64,000 nucleotides of DNA, taken from NCBI GenBank assembly GCA_030278955.1, contig JAOANR010000004.1:12822428-12886427 (forward strand), written 5' to 3'. Both the position numbers and the translations under genes were made by a program. The notes beneath the pieces were generated by a model. It did not search any database and was not told the origin of the DNA. It was given only the letters and a program-made list of their open reading frames with translations. Below, one piece after another: positions 21,627-32,755 of the stretch. Every line of letters begins with the position of its first letter. The stretch's first letter is position 1. The DNA is from Hygrophila difformis. Lineage: Eukaryota; Streptophyta; Magnoliopsida; Lamiales; Acanthaceae.

Positions 21627-23240
21627 CTACACAATTAAATGTTCTCTCAATTTCGGTAGCATATTAGCCACTGCTATATTGGCTATTTCTTTATCGGGTA
21701 TTGCTATAGTACATCGGCCTTTAATGCGTTGTAATCTATTAATAAAAGAACTTGCCGTCTCATCGGCAAATTGTTTGGTGTTAGTGAGATCTGCAAGACT
21801 AACCTGCGACAGAGGTGTATAAAATCTGTCGTGAAATGCCCGCTCGAGATCGGCCCAATTTTGAATTGAATTTGGCCGCATGGATGCAAACCAGACAAAT
21901 GCGGGTCCAGTCAAAGAGGAACTGAACAATCTTAACTTCAGCCAGTCGTTGGCCGCTGCTTCCCCACACTGAGCAGTAAACCTGCCCACGTGTTCTACGG
22001 TTGATTTGCCGTCGTCTCCCGAGAACGTGGTGAACTCGGGCATTTTGAAGCCTTTAGGGTAAGGCTGCATGGTGTCTACCCAATCCGGGTATGGTTTCCT
22101 ATAAGTGGGCCGTTCCATCGGCCTTAATTGAATGCCAAAATGTTGTTGCATCATATCTGCTAACAACTCGGGCGACACTAGAGGCGCCTGTGCAGGAGGT
22201 ATGGCAGCTTGTTGATACATGGCGGCCGGATGAGGTAGACTGGCGGCCGGATGACTCATGTTGGCGGCCGGATGAGCCATGGCGGCCTGGGCCATGTTGG
22301 CGGCCGAAGCCAAGTTGGCGGCCGGATGAGGTATGCTGGTGGCCGGATGACTTATGTTGGCGGCCGGATGAGCCATGGCGGCCTGGGTCATGTTGGCGGC
22401 CGAAGCCAAGTTGGCGGCCGGATGAGGTATGCTGGCGGCCGGATGACTTATGTTGGCGGCCGGATGAGCCATGGCCTGGGCCATGTTGGCGGCCGGATGA
22501 GGTATGCTGGCGGCCGGATGACTTATGGCCGGACGGCTCATGTTGGCGGCCTGATGTTGCATGGCGGCCTGGTGTGGACTGGAGGCCTGATACTGGGGGA
22601 CCTGATGCAATGGGGAGGCGGTCTGATGATGGGCGGCCTGAGGCAATGGGGAGGCGGCCTGATGATGGTCTTGAGGCATGTTGGCAACCAAAGGTATGTT
22701 GGTGGCTTGAGGTTGCATGTGTCCTCCTCCAGTACCTAGATTATGCATGGCGGCTGGGATGGGTGCCGCCACTCCAAATGGCTGTATCAGAACAGCGCTA
22801 GATGCCATCAAGTATGATGGAGCATACATCATGGGAGGTGGTGCTCCAAACTCAGATAGTGAGGGCTGGCCAGTCCCCCAAGTCCTTTGTAGACCGCCAT
22901 ACGGTCCGCTTGGTGACATATTCATGCCAGGGGTGTATCCCTCTTGTGGAGTACGCAGGGATCCACATATCCTGTCAGTTTGATCGGCCATGGCAGGCCG
23001 TAATACATCCATAAGGTGCCTCGTCAGTAAAGGCATGAATTCAGCCATCGATTCATTCATCGATAGCCGTATTTGTTCCGAAAAAGTTGGGACTTGCATT
23101 ATCCCTTGCGGTGGTTGGGAGGTAGTCGCCGTATTATCGACGTTCTCAGATGGTGTTCTTACTGGAGTTTCTTCATGCAGCGACATTTCTGCAAATCTTT
23201 GTGTTAAGTCCCTTATTACTCGTCCAGATCTGAGTTGCAT
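21627..23240 (-). CDS. Tat-element gag
   Basis: A 537-codon frame starting MQLRSGRVIR. The C-terminal third has the retrotransposon gag fold signature, with WLKLRLFSSSLTGPAFVWF followed by an F-x-DRFY segment and SFINRLQRIKGRC. The middle is a repetitive HPAANMSHPAASIP array (see 22215-22570). The frame ends at TAG (21629-21627) and reopens in the same frame directly after it, so the stop may be a recent mutation or a readthrough site. Gag would form the virus-like particle. Confidence 0.88.
   Translation of the reverse strand: MQLRSGRVIRDLTQRFAEMSLHEETPVRTPSENVDNTATTSQPPQGIMQVPTFSEQIRLSMNESMAEFMPLLTRHLMDVLRPAMADQTDRICGSLRTPQEGYTPGMNMSPSGPYGGLQRTWGTGQPSLSEFGAPPPMMYAPSYLMASSAVLIQPFGVAAPIPAAMHNLGTGGGHMQPQATNIPLVANMPQDHHQAASPLPQAAHHQTASPLHQVPQYQASSPHQAAMQHQAANMSRPAISHPAASIPHPAANMAQAMAHPAANISHPAASIPHPAANLASAANMTQAAMAHPAANISHPATSIPHPAANLASAANMAQAAMAHPAANMSHPAASLPHPAAMYQQAAIPPAQAPLVSPELLADMMQQHFGIQLRPMERPTYRKPYPDWVDTMQPYPKGFKMPEFTTFSGDDGKSTVEHVGRFTAQCGEAAANDWLKLRLFSSSLTGPAFVWFASMRPNSIQNWADLERAFHDRFYTPLSQVSLADLTNTKQFADETASSFINRLQRIKGRCTIAIPDKEIANIAVANMLPKLREHLIV
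22215..22570 (-). repeat. Minisatellite inside gag
   Basis: Repeats of about 20-25 bases around GGCGGCCGGATGAG(C/G)(C/T)ATG, organised into longer units of about 120 bases, code for Ala/His/Pro/Met repeats (HPAANM, HPAASI). The lengths stay in frame. The opposite strand is open as well but encodes only low-complexity W/G-rich sequence. Confidence 0.85.
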
Positions 23241-23274
23241 ACACTTTCAAGCGGATATGGTTTCCACTTCGTGT

Positions 23275-23291
23275 CCCACTGGGCGTGCCAA
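23275..23291 (-). promoter_or_regulatory. Primer binding site of Tat element
   Basis: On the minus strand TGGCACGCCCAGTGGGA starts two to three bases after the LTR. It begins TGG, as required for pairing with the CCA tRNA end, and resembles sites of Tat/Athila elements. The tRNA species is not assigned. Confidence 0.7.
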
Positions 23292-23293
23292 TT

Positions 23294-23781
23294 TGTTAAC
23301 CGAGAAATTTTGATTTGAATATGGTGGAGATGATTACAAGGATTTTTTGAAAGAAATACGGCAAACTTAATAAAGCTGTAAAAGAAATAAAATTTGCAGA
23401 AATTGAAGAACGGTAAGTAAATTACGCGGAAAGAAAACTGAAAGTAAAGTGATCCCTGAGGAGTTTGTTGGTTGCCCTCTGGAGTGCATCCTTCCCCTTT
23501 TTATAGGGAGGAGGACTGACACCCTCCAGCTGAGAAGCACGCAGGAGGTGGCAGCATACGGCGCACGCGAGGATGGCGGCTTGACTTCTGTGACACACGA
23601 TCCACGCGAGAGAAGTTGGCGGCATATGGCGCACGCGAAGGATGGCGGCTTGATTGACAGCTTTCCTGATCATTATCCGGATAAATTTTACACTGGGCCG
23701 GGTCTCTAAAAATGGACTGGGCCAAATTCAACGGGCCTAAAGAATTTAATTTTATGGGCCCAAAAATATTAGTAGTTAACA
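23294..23781 (-). repeat. LTR (5' LTR in element orientation)
   Basis: Partner of 9206-9693. It is followed directly by the target duplication GCGAG and by GACTCATAGCAAAACC, the continuation of the CACTA interior. Confidence 0.95.
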
Positions 23782-23786
23782 GCGAG

Positions 23787-24285
23787 TGACTCATAGCAAA
23801 ACCAACACCACACATGGTAATGATATTGTTGAGTGACTCATAGCACATAAGATCCAACTATTGTACATCCTTAGTTGAAGTAAAACTGATCAGTTTGAAT
23901 AATTTACTAATATATTATGTTGTGTTTTTAATTTAGGAGCAACTGAGCAAGTGATCCCGTTTCAAGTATTGGCACACCTTTACTTTCCACCAAGTGATCA
24001 AGTTACAAGTATTAACCTTTTATTGTCCTTCATTGGTTTGAAATTGTGAAGCCTGTGGCTGTTTGTAGTGCAGTATATAGCACAAGTTTGATCATGACTT
24101 GTATGCTTAGTTTTCAACATTAAATGGCATCTTGTACAGTGGAATGGTTGGTGTAATGAATAGTTGGTTTTTTTATATATATATTTTTATATTGATATTA
24201 TTACTTAAATACATTTGTATGAATTGATGTGGAAAACTACTGAAATGTAGCAGGAATGGCTGCAACCAATATTAATAAAACTGAA
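23787..24285. other. CACTA interior, right part
   Basis: AT-rich sequence continuing the CACTA element after the retrotransposon. GAGTGACTCATAGCA occurs twice (near 23784 and 23831), a short direct repeat present in the original target. No gene seen. Confidence 0.5.
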
Positions 24286-24612
24286 GTTGGGTGTACGGAC
24301 AGGCGACCGAATCGGCAACCAAATCGGCGGTCGCCGATATCTTCCAGAAATCACAAATTTGCCCCATGCTCGGCGACTGCTTGGGCGACAGATATTCGGT
24401 CGCCGACTCTCGCGACAGACTCATTTTCAGTCGCCGAGTTTGTCGCCAAAGTGTACAACAGCCTCATTTTCGGTCGTCCATCAAATGTCTACCAGCCTTT
24501 GGGCATCAGACGTCATTCTGTCGTGGAATCGGTCGCCGACTCTCCTACCAACCGATTTTGGAGGCCCTGCGACGGAAATTGGCAGTCGTTATAGCTAAGT
24601 TTTCTTGTAGTG

Positions 24613-25773
24613 TTTGTATGCAAAACCCTCCTTGGAACGAATTGTTCTCTGTAGCGGTTATTTTTATACGATGGGAAGTGGAAAATCTGAATGTGCGTAC
24701 AGACCTAAGGATCACAACCACATATTAATAATATAATTGTTCACTAATTGGGTCCATCATCCAATTATTAGCAAGGGAGTCTTAGAGTGTGAGCTCTCTT
24801 CAAAACTTTTATTTGGGTCAAAGCCCCACTCCACAATCCATTATAGAAAAGGCCCCATACTTTTAAAATCTTAACAACTAATCTTACCACAGAAACTACA
24901 TGGTATTTACCACGTTCTTGGTACGTTGTTTACCACCTTAGAGCTATAGCGGTTACCACGGATAACGCATTTTTCTTACCACATTTTTATCTAGTAGATA
25001 AGCACCACCATTCGAATATGTTGTTTACCACAAGCATGCAAGTGATGTTACCACGTACGCCTTGAGTGGTTTACCATGCTATACCAATCAGGTTTACCAC
25101 AGAAACACATGGTATTTATCATGTTAGTGGAATGCGGTTTACCACCTTGGGAAGGGCTTTAGTATGAAGTCAAAACATTGGGGAGAAAAACTATAAATTT
25201 TGGTGTATGTGGCCTTTTTTAATAGAAACAAAATTAAATAGGGTTTGGACCCTAATAAACCCAATTAGCAATTATTAAGCCTGGTTTCTACACCTAAGAG
25301 GCCCGTACTTATTATATGCATATAGATGCCTAATAAATTAAGTTGATCGTTTTAGGCCTAAACGGATTAATAGCCCAATCAGTGTACATTTGACCCACAA
25401 GTTGGAATTTATTTCCAACGACACCACCACTCCAATCTTACGATGGGACTAACTGTCTGACCTCCACTTCTGATTAGGAAGACTTTCCACACGACACCCA
25501 ACTGCAGGGCACAAACTAAAAGCCTCACACACACGTAGCTCGACTTTAATTTGATACCACTTCTAATTGTGTATTCCACTTATTGAATCGCTTGGATCTC
25601 CCTGGTCCAGAGTTGGGCTGCTGCTGGATCCCTATTGTATTATCCAGCTTCACTTGGTCAGATTTTCTTGACTCAAGTTTCAGTCTTATCTTTTAGTACT
25701 ATGTTTCAACCTGTAGTCATAATTGTATGTACAATGTACCCACGGCTCTTCGTTCTCGACGACATCCTTTGAT
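24613..25773. other. Intergenic with TTTACCAC repeats
   Basis: Between about 24880 and 25145 the motif TTACCAC recurs roughly every 20-40 bases (about ten copies, degenerate). The rest is unremarkable and has no coding signal. Confidence 0.5.
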
Positions 25774-25934
25774 CACTACAAAAATTTCGCGGGAGGTGAC
25801 GAAAGGATTTCGTCGCCTGGCGCAATGGGCGAGGAATAAGGCGACGAAATCCGTCAGGCGACGAAGTTTAAGGCGTCGACTTGAATAAAATTTCATCATC
25901 AAATTGGTCGCCTTCCAACGAATTTTTTGTAGTG
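25774..25934. mobile_element. Mini-CACTA (161 bp)
   Basis: Ends CACTACAAAAATTTCG and CGAATTTTTTGTAGTG are inverted repeats of CACTA type. The interior is a row of GGCGACGAAAT/ATTTCGTCGCC motifs. No 3-bp target duplication is clear. It is distinct from the large CACTA at 6696-24612. Confidence 0.75.
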
Positions 25935-26811
25935 TCGATTTCTTCAATTTCAGGCTTACAACACTGCATTATCCATGAAGACCGTTTCTGATAAAACTTA
26001 AAATCTTAATTTTTCAACCATTTATACAATGTACCCAATGTATTTTTAAATTATACAATTTAATATTAATTTTAAAAATTATGTATCTTTTAAAATTTAG
26101 TTAAACATATACTATATTTAATTTATTTTTCATTCGTAATAAATATTAATAAAATTATGACATATGTAATTCATCGTCAAGTTCGTCGCAATGAAATTAA
26201 GTGTGTCGCTTTTGTTTCCTTGCCTTGTAAAGTGATAAAAGGTAATTCGATCATCAGTCATCACCCAATTCGCCTTGTGAGATGAGGAAAAGCGACTATT
26301 GCTTGATTGTTTGCCTCATATTTCGTTGCCGCCTGGTTTTTTATTTTATCTATCTATATGTAGTGATTTTTTGTGGCATGATTTTTTTTTAAAAGTAAAT
26401 ATTGGCACTCGAGTGTTGGCACTTTGTTGCACGATGTTGTTGCTTCGTGATAAAATTTGTTATTCATTGTGGGACATCCAATCAAAAATTGAGGGAAAAA
26501 AAAGGCCAATATCAAAGTCTCTCATGTAATATGATGACTCTTCTACCGATATGTTTGAACACATGCATCGTTTGATATTAAATGTGTAGTCACAAGATTT
26601 TATATTGACAAATATATATATATATATATATATAGAATTAATTAATTTAATTAACCAGTTTTCAAATTTGGGGGATTGGGGCAATTTTTAAAACAAAACA
26701 ATAACAAAGATAAATTTATTCTTTCTTTCCCACCACAAAAAATAATAAAAATAAAATAAAATAAAATAAAATCTAACACACAAAATATCCCATCTTTGTT
26801 TTTCATATTTT
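25935..26811. other. Intergenic, AT-rich
   Basis: No gene seen. It contains more GTCGC-like fragments (26175-26215) that may be remains of a related CACTA end, and an (AT)n run near 26608-26633. Confidence 0.5.
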
Positions 26812-26862
26812 GTGCAATAGGAATTTATTTTTTTCGGGGTAAAGGGGGGCTGAAGCCATGTA

Positions 26863-29800
26863 TTAATGCAAAATTTGCCGAGAGTGATACAACCCGATTT
26901 GGTCCGATGAAAGAACATCAATCATGAAATCAGGGGGACGAACAAAATGAAACAGAAAAGATGAAAAAGGGAGGCCTTTGAGGAAGACATCAGCAGCAAT
27001 ATTAGACTCCCTTGGAACTGCTTCAAAGCACAACTCCCAGCTCCAAGACTTCATCTCCTTGATCCGATCAATGGTACTAAAAGCAGGGCCAAGGTAGGCA
27101 GATTCATCATTGATAATGTTAATCATCTCTGTGCAGTCGGATTCCACAACAAGTTTGGGAATCTTCATCATCCATGCATGCTGTAAAGTAAGAAGGATAC
27201 CACAGGCTTCCGTATGAGCAATATCCATTGCCGATCTCTTATGACGAACACCTCCAAGCCAATTACCACAACCATCACGAAGGATGCCACCAAAAAAGCT
27301 CATGCCACGACTAATCCGCCCATCACAATTGGCTTTAATCCACCCCTCCGATGGTCTCTCCCAGCGCGTACGACTAACATGCCAAGCTTTAAATCCATGC
27401 AAACGAAGTTCCTGTCTGGCTCCCAAGAATGCGTGCACTGCCCGACGGATCCAAGTGTGCGCTCTGTCCCATTGAATATAGCTACCACCGATGGCACTTT
27501 GACAGCGAAACTTCCAAATGTGCCATGCACCAATGGCAAAGAGAGTGGCCTTTGAGTCTCCAATACTTGCGGGGCTCATAGCTAGGATCCAAGATTTGCA
27601 GTCCGCCACCCAGAAATTAGAAGAAGAATCAAGTCCCAGGTGAGACCAAACTATAGCAGAATCTGGACAATCCCGTAAAGCATGGATTCATGTTTCAAGA
27701 GTACCACATCGCCAACATCGACCATCCTGCGCAACATGACGTCTGAGGCGTTCCACACCCGTCAGCAGCCGATCATGAGCAGCTATCCAGAGAAAGGTGC
27801 GGGCGCGTTGTGGAGCAGGCCATCTCCAGATAGTCTTCCAGACCATGAGGGTTGAAGTAGCAGATCTGAGCTCTTCAAACATTCAACAGTGCTCCTGACC
27901 GAAAAGACACCTGTAGTAGCCGGACGCCAAAAGAAACGGTCCTCCCTATCCAAATCCAATGGGGCTGGAAGCTGTAGGATCATCTGGACAATCTCAGGTG
28001 GCAACCAATGGTTAAGCTTGTCGACATCCCAGACTCCATGAAGTGAAAAGAAATCAACCGTACGACATAGCTCAGCTTGGGACAAAGGTTGCAAGGATAA
28101 ATCCTGCAAGAGTAAACTAGTGTCAAGCCAAGAGTCAAGCCAAAAACGAATGGACTTACCATTACCAACTTTCCAACCAAGCATAGAACAAAATCGGATT
28201 GAACTGAGAGGAGATCCTTAGCAAAATTAGACAAGGACTGGGAACTAGCTGTAAAAGCTAGATTCTTCCATCCATATCTAAACTTCATAAGGCGACACCA
28301 AAGAGTATCCCTGGACAACAAACTCCAGTAGCTTTTCATCAATAATGCTGCATTCAAGTCATGAAGACGACGAATACCGAGGCCACCCTGAGATAAAGGA
28401 CAAGTAATAGAATCCCATGCTAGCAAATGAAATTTGCGAGTCCCAGAATGAGAGCCCCAGAGAAAATTTCTACAAATTTTCTCCATCTCCTTAATCGTCC
28501 TGCTTGGAACGCGAGTAACCTGCATAACATAAACACCAATGGACAAAAGGACAGACTTGAGCAGCGTGATTCTGCCCGCCATACTAAGGAATCGGTGAGA
28601 CCATCCATGTAGCTTAGCATGTAACTTGTCAATCACAAAACTAAAATCTTGATGGGTTCTTCTACTGGTAATGATAGGAATCCCCAAGTAAGTGCCAAGG
28701 CTTGGAACACTTTGAAACTCAAGTATGTTGAGGATAGGAAATTTAGTCCCTCGATCCACCACCTTGCCAAAGTAAACTCTGGATTTGGAAGTACTAACTA
28801 CAAGACCAGACAGAGAACTGAAATTAGAAAGAATAAACTTGATAAGAAAAGCTTGAGCGATAGAAGCTTGAGAAAATAAGAGAATATCATCCGCAAAAAA
28901 TATATGGGGAATACTAATACGGCCCCTATCCCAAGTAGGAGGCTTCCATAAACCATGAGAGACAGCTTCCATAATCATAGCATTAAGCCGTTCCATACAC
29001 AAGATAAAGATGTAAGGGGAGAGTGGATCGCCTTGACGAATGCCTCGGCTAGGAATAAAAGGGGTAGAAGGCTTGCCATTCCACCAAACCTGTAAAAGAG
29101 AGGAAGTAACACAATTCATAATAAGGTGAATAATAGAGTCAGGAAAGCCAAACAAAGTGAGAGTCTCTCGAATAAAACTCCATCTAAGCTTGTCATAGGC
29201 TTTCTCAAGGTCCAATTTTAGAATCATATAGCCGGGCTTGGCCATGGATTTCTCCATGAAGTGGCAAATTTCCTGGCAAAGGATAATATTGTCTTGAATG
29301 AGCCTTCCCTTGACAAAACTAGATTGACCAGGCCCGATGATTCTAGGGAGGATAGGAGCAAGCCTGTGAACCAGTATTTTAGTAATTATTTTATAAAGCA
29401 CATTGCAAAGACTTATGGGACGAAATTGAGTAATCGAAGAAGGATGTGGAATCTTGGGAATAAGCACGATTGAAGTATGATTAATCTCCGCAATGTCCCT
29501 GGAGCCATTGAAAACATCTAATATGAAATCATAGATAGAATCCTTCATAATATCCCAATTGCGCTGAAAGAAGCAAGCATGGAAACCATCCGGCCCCAGG
29601 GCTTTTAATGGTGCCATACTTTTAATAGCATTCCAGGTATCCTCCATAGAAGGAATGGCTTGAATCAGGTCCACTTCAGCAGAAGAAAGGGTAGGAAGAT
29701 TGAAGGCAAGAGGCGGATCAGGAGGAATAAACAAGTCATCCGTATAAAGTTGCTTGAAGAAATCAGTCACCGTGTCATGCATGGATTGCTCATCAGTGTA

Positions 29801-30937
29801 AATATGGCCTTGTGCATCCTTCATCATCGAAAAAGATTTCTTCCTCTTACGGGCTTTGATAAAATTATGGTAAAAAGCAGTGTTCAAATCTCCCGCAAGA
29901 TTCCACTCCCTCGTGCTCCTTTGGATCCAAAGTAATTCCTCTCTTTCCAAAATCTTCCCAAGCTCCAGGCTTAATTGAGAGTGAAGTCTCTGAAGAAAAC
30001 TATTAGCCAACCAATCACCTTGACGCTCAATCCCCGCCAGTCTAGCTCGAATCCTAGCCTTTCTGACATTGGTAGAATCAACTACCTTTGCATTCCAAAC
30101 CTTAACATCCCTCCTAAGGGTCTCAAGATGATCAACGATGGAACCACTGGATCTCCAAATAGTAGACAGCATACGGTGGAAGCTAGGGAAACTTTGCCAA
30201 GCAGCGTTAAATCTAAAAGACTTCGGCTGGGGTGGAGTACTGGAAGATATAGTAACCTCAACTCTGGTTAGGAGAGGATTGTGGTCAGAGAGAATTTTGG
30301 GCAGGACTTCTACAAAAGAACGAGGGAATTTATCCAACCAAGCCTCATTGCAAAGCATCCTATCCAGGCGCCGACGAAGAAGACCTCTAGACCAAGTGAA
30401 GTGGCTGCCACAAGTCCTTAATTCCATAAGAGAAGAACCCACAATCCAGTCCCTAAGCTCATCACAATTGTTACCAAGAGAAGACCCTCCTCTACTTTCA
30501 TCGGACCTCGCAAAGCAATTCAAATCGCCACCAATTAACCAAGGGAGAGAACGAGTATTATTAATTCTGCTAAGTTCCAGCCAAAGCCAGGACCGCCGAA
30601 CCTTGTTGGGAGCTGCATAAACAAAGGTGACAAAATAATCCGCATCCTCAATCCTAATACGAGTATCCACAAACTGAGAATGGATTTCCATAATAGAAAT
30701 ATTGAGTCTATCAGTCCAGAGAATCCAAATACCACCCGAGAAACCATGCGCTTCCACACGAAAAGAAAATTGAAAACCACTACGGCGAATGAACCTGTCA
30801 GCTTGATCGCCACTGATACGGGGCTCAAAAATGGCCATAAGATCAATTGACTTGCGACGAGTCAGGTCACAGAATTCCCTACGAAAAGGTGTAGAACCCG
30901 CCCCCTGTACATTCCAACAAGCTATATTAAAATTCAT
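26863..30937 (-). pseudogene. LINE ORF2: endonuclease, reverse transcriptase, RNase H
   Basis: The N-terminal apurinic endonuclease-type domain begins FNIACWNVQGAG (30930) and includes GGDLNCFARSDE. RT follows, with GPDGFHACFFQRNW, FVKGRLIQDN, GIRQGDPLSP and the catalytic FADDILLFSQ (near 28890). The frame shifts near 28190 and again near 27850; a zf-RVT region (RARTFLWIAAHDRLL, about 27790) follows, then an in-frame TGA near 27690. The C-terminal RNase H (27310-26960) has NCDGRISRG, HTEACG, ESDCTEM and AADVFLKG. In intact form the enzyme nicks the target and reverse-transcribes the element RNA; this copy cannot make it in one piece. Confidence 0.9.
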
Positions 30938-30994
30938 AAAAAACAAAAAGAAAGAGTGGGAAACCAAAATTAAAAGAATTCAAAGAGATTAAGA

Positions 30995-32527
30995 TTAGGG
31001 AGGCAAGCTAGCCGCCCTATTACGAAGAGGTCCTGGAACAGGAGACTGGTCATCCACAATAGATGAAGAACGAGGAGGACGAGGAATGTCAGGAGGCCGA
31101 CCACTCTTGGAACCCTCGACACCCTTGAGTCGCTTGCTCATTTGCGTGGAGGGATCCGAGACCAAAACCGCCGTATGATGATCTGGAGGGAGGGAAGTAG
31201 GGATGGCCTTAGTCCAAGCCCCAGACGGTTGATGAGACCAAGAGAGAAAAGATTCAGTGTTAGAGGGTTCCGAGAAAGAGGGTGTAGAGGAATTAGGTTT
31301 AATACTAGGATTATCCCTGGAGGAAGCACTAATCACATCTTTGGGAGGGGGACGACTAGAGGATGCTGTGGAATTGGACAAGGGACGACTAGATGAAGAA
31401 TTAAAGATGGTATTGGAGGGAGCAGGAGGCCCAACTTTGGGAGGGGACGGGGATCTACGAAGAGGAGGATTAGGGTTTCGAACTCGGGAGCCATTCGGAA
31501 GTGCATGCATGGTAGGAGAAGAAGGGTTATCGTGAGCATCTTCTTGATCGGTCATCAAGACATCAATGCATTTCCGGCCAGGGTTAATAGGGATAGCTCC
31601 ATTGCCAGACTTCGGAGGAGGGCGTCGCCGTGGTTGGACGAACATCCACGGGCCAAATTCTGGTTTGTCAACCATATTCACGTCCGTGGGCTGTTCTTGA
31701 GGTTGTTGCGCCGCATCAGAATTCTGATCTTGGCGTTCAGGACATGAACTCTGGATGTGCCCAAATTTTCCACAAGTAAAACACACCGTCTTGATACTCT
31801 CATACTCCACACTGACAATATCATCTTCGAGGATTAATTGGGGAGTTAACGGCTTATCCAAATCGATCTTTACGGCCAACCGGGCAAATCTTCCACGGGA
31901 GCTATCATCAGTACTAAAATCAATGCTGAGTACCTCACCAATGGCTTCGCAAACTTTCAACAGGTAAGGCCGATAGTATAAGTAGACCGGAATACGAGGT
32001 AGGCGCACCCAAACCACCATTGATTTAACTTCATTCGTGATGGGATTAAAGGTTTCGCTCCAAGCTTGGACATGTAGGTAGTTGCCGGCCACCATCCATG
32101 GGCCACCCGTAAGAGCATGAAGGGCATCGGCCTCCTTAAAGAATTTAACAATGTAATACCCGTTATCAACATCAATAATAGGGGCAGTATGAGCAGCCGG
32201 CCAAAGACGTTCCAAACGCGCTTTCAACAGCCTATACGACACATTGCGTCCAATGACTTTGATTGCCACAGCAAAACGCCATGGCCGGTGGAGCGTCTCT
32301 TTGAATGCCTTCGAAAGCTGAAATCGCGGGATGCCGTTCACCGTAGTTTGAATTATATCCTCCGGATCCAAGAAGCTGTAATCGGCCAATTCTTGCGTTG
32401 GAACATGGATGAATCCCTTACCCCGCTTAGCCACCTCACTGTAGAGCGACCTCGGCTGCTTGGAAGTTCCCGTCTCCATCGGATCAGGTGGCTCGCCACC
32501 ATGATCCTCCAACTCCAAGTCACTCAT
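30995..32527 (-). CDS. LINE ORF1 (DUF4283 + zinc knuckle RNA-binding protein)
   Basis: An intact frame of 510 residues from MSDLELEDHGGEP (ATG at 32527-32525) to the stop at 30995. The N-terminal half is the DUF4283 domain typical of plant LINE ORF1, with the ALTGGPWMVAGNYLHVQAW segment. It is followed by a CCHC zinc knuckle CFTCGKFGHIQSSC (about 31790-31750) and a long Pro/Ser-rich tail. The product would coat the element RNA. An upstream in-frame extension exists, but it lies in and beyond the target duplication, so the ATG at 32527 was chosen. Confidence 0.88.
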   Translation of the reverse strand: MSDLELEDHGGEPPDPMETGTSKQPRSLYSEVAKRGKGFIHVPTQELADYSFLDPEDIIQTTVNGIPRFQLSKAFKETLHRPWRFAVAIKVIGRNVSYRLLKARLERLWPAAHTAPIIDVDNGYYIVKFFKEADALHALTGGPWMVAGNYLHVQAWSETFNPITNEVKSMVVWVRLPRIPVYLYYRPYLLKVCEAIGEVLSIDFSTDDSSRGRFARLAVKIDLDKPLTPQLILEDDIVSVEYESIKTVCFTCGKFGHIQSSCPERQDQNSDAAQQPQEQPTDVNMVDKPEFGPWMFVQPRRRPPPKSGNGAIPINPGRKCIDVLMTDQEDAHDNPSSPTMHALPNGSRVRNPNPPLRRSPSPPKVGPPAPSNTIFNSSSSRPLSNSTASSSRPPPKDVISASSRDNPSIKPNSSTPSFSEPSNTESFLSWSHQPSGAWTKAIPTSLPPDHHTAVLVSDPSTQMSKRLKGVEGSKSGRPPDIPRPPRSSSIVDDQSPVPGPLRNRAASLPP

Positions 32528-32755
32528 TTCAGGCAAGAAAAGGGACGGATCTTGGAGAAATCTTGAAAATGGCTCTAAGCAGTCCCTACTAGTGCAATAG
32601 GAATTTATAAGCAGCGGCAAGAGCTTGAACATAAATTTGTATATATGTTTAAGAAATACTCCGTATATAAAATTTAAAGTTTGGAATTGGGTTTTAAATT
32701 TAGAATTTTGACTTTTGAGTTTGGGATTAATGAGGGAAAATAATTTCAAATAATA

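Larger units (their letters stand above)
9206..23781 (-). mobile_element. Ty3/gypsy LTR retrotransposon, Tat lineage, 14.6 kb
   Basis: Two 488-bp LTRs (9206-9693, 23294-23781) begin TGTTAAC and end GTTAACA, and the element is flanked by a perfect 5-bp duplication GCGAG (9201-9205, 23782-23786). The order on the minus strand is LTR, primer site, gag, protease, RT, RNase H, second RNase H, integrase, then an antisense PMD gene, polypurine tract, LTR. Two successive RNase H domains are diagnostic of the Tat lineage (Ogre/Retand relatives). The LTRs differ by about six substitutions by eye (~1.2%), so insertion was recent. Coding frames are nearly intact, with one TAG after gag, a frame change between protease and RT, and one TGA in RT. 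Confidence 0.95.
6696..24612. mobile_element. CACTA (En/Spm-type) transposon, split by LTR retrotransposon
   Basis: The left terminus is CACTACAAGAAAA (6696-6708) and the right terminus TTTTCTTGTAGTG (24600-24612), a perfect 13-bp CACTA inverted repeat. Subterminal regions share repeated GGCGAC/GTCGCC and GACGGAA motifs: 6716-6850 on the left and 24292-24590 on the right, as expected for CACTA transposase-binding arrays. The flanking bases TTC and TTT are not an exact 3-bp duplication. After subtracting the nested retrotransposon (9206-23781 plus one TSD) about 3.3 kb remains, without a recognisable transposase, so this is a non-autonomous derivative. The remaining sequence has exon-like islands (see 6845-7262 and 8423-8546). 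Confidence 0.85.
26828..32591 (-). mobile_element. Full-length L1-type LINE (copy 1)
   Basis: The element is bordered by a 16-bp target duplication GTGCAATAGGAATTTA at 26812-26827 and 32592-32607. On the minus strand it has a short leader, ORF1 and ORF2, and ends in a seven-base A run. The size is 5.76 kb. The perfect long duplication suggests a fairly recent insertion, but ORF2 has two frameshifts and one stop. Confidence 0.93.

Noticed and set aside
22091..22801. Long open frame on the plus strand opposite gag, rich in Trp/Arg/Gly/Asp repeats
   Set aside because: It is the complement of the gag minisatellite; repeats keep both strands open, and it has no family resemblance.
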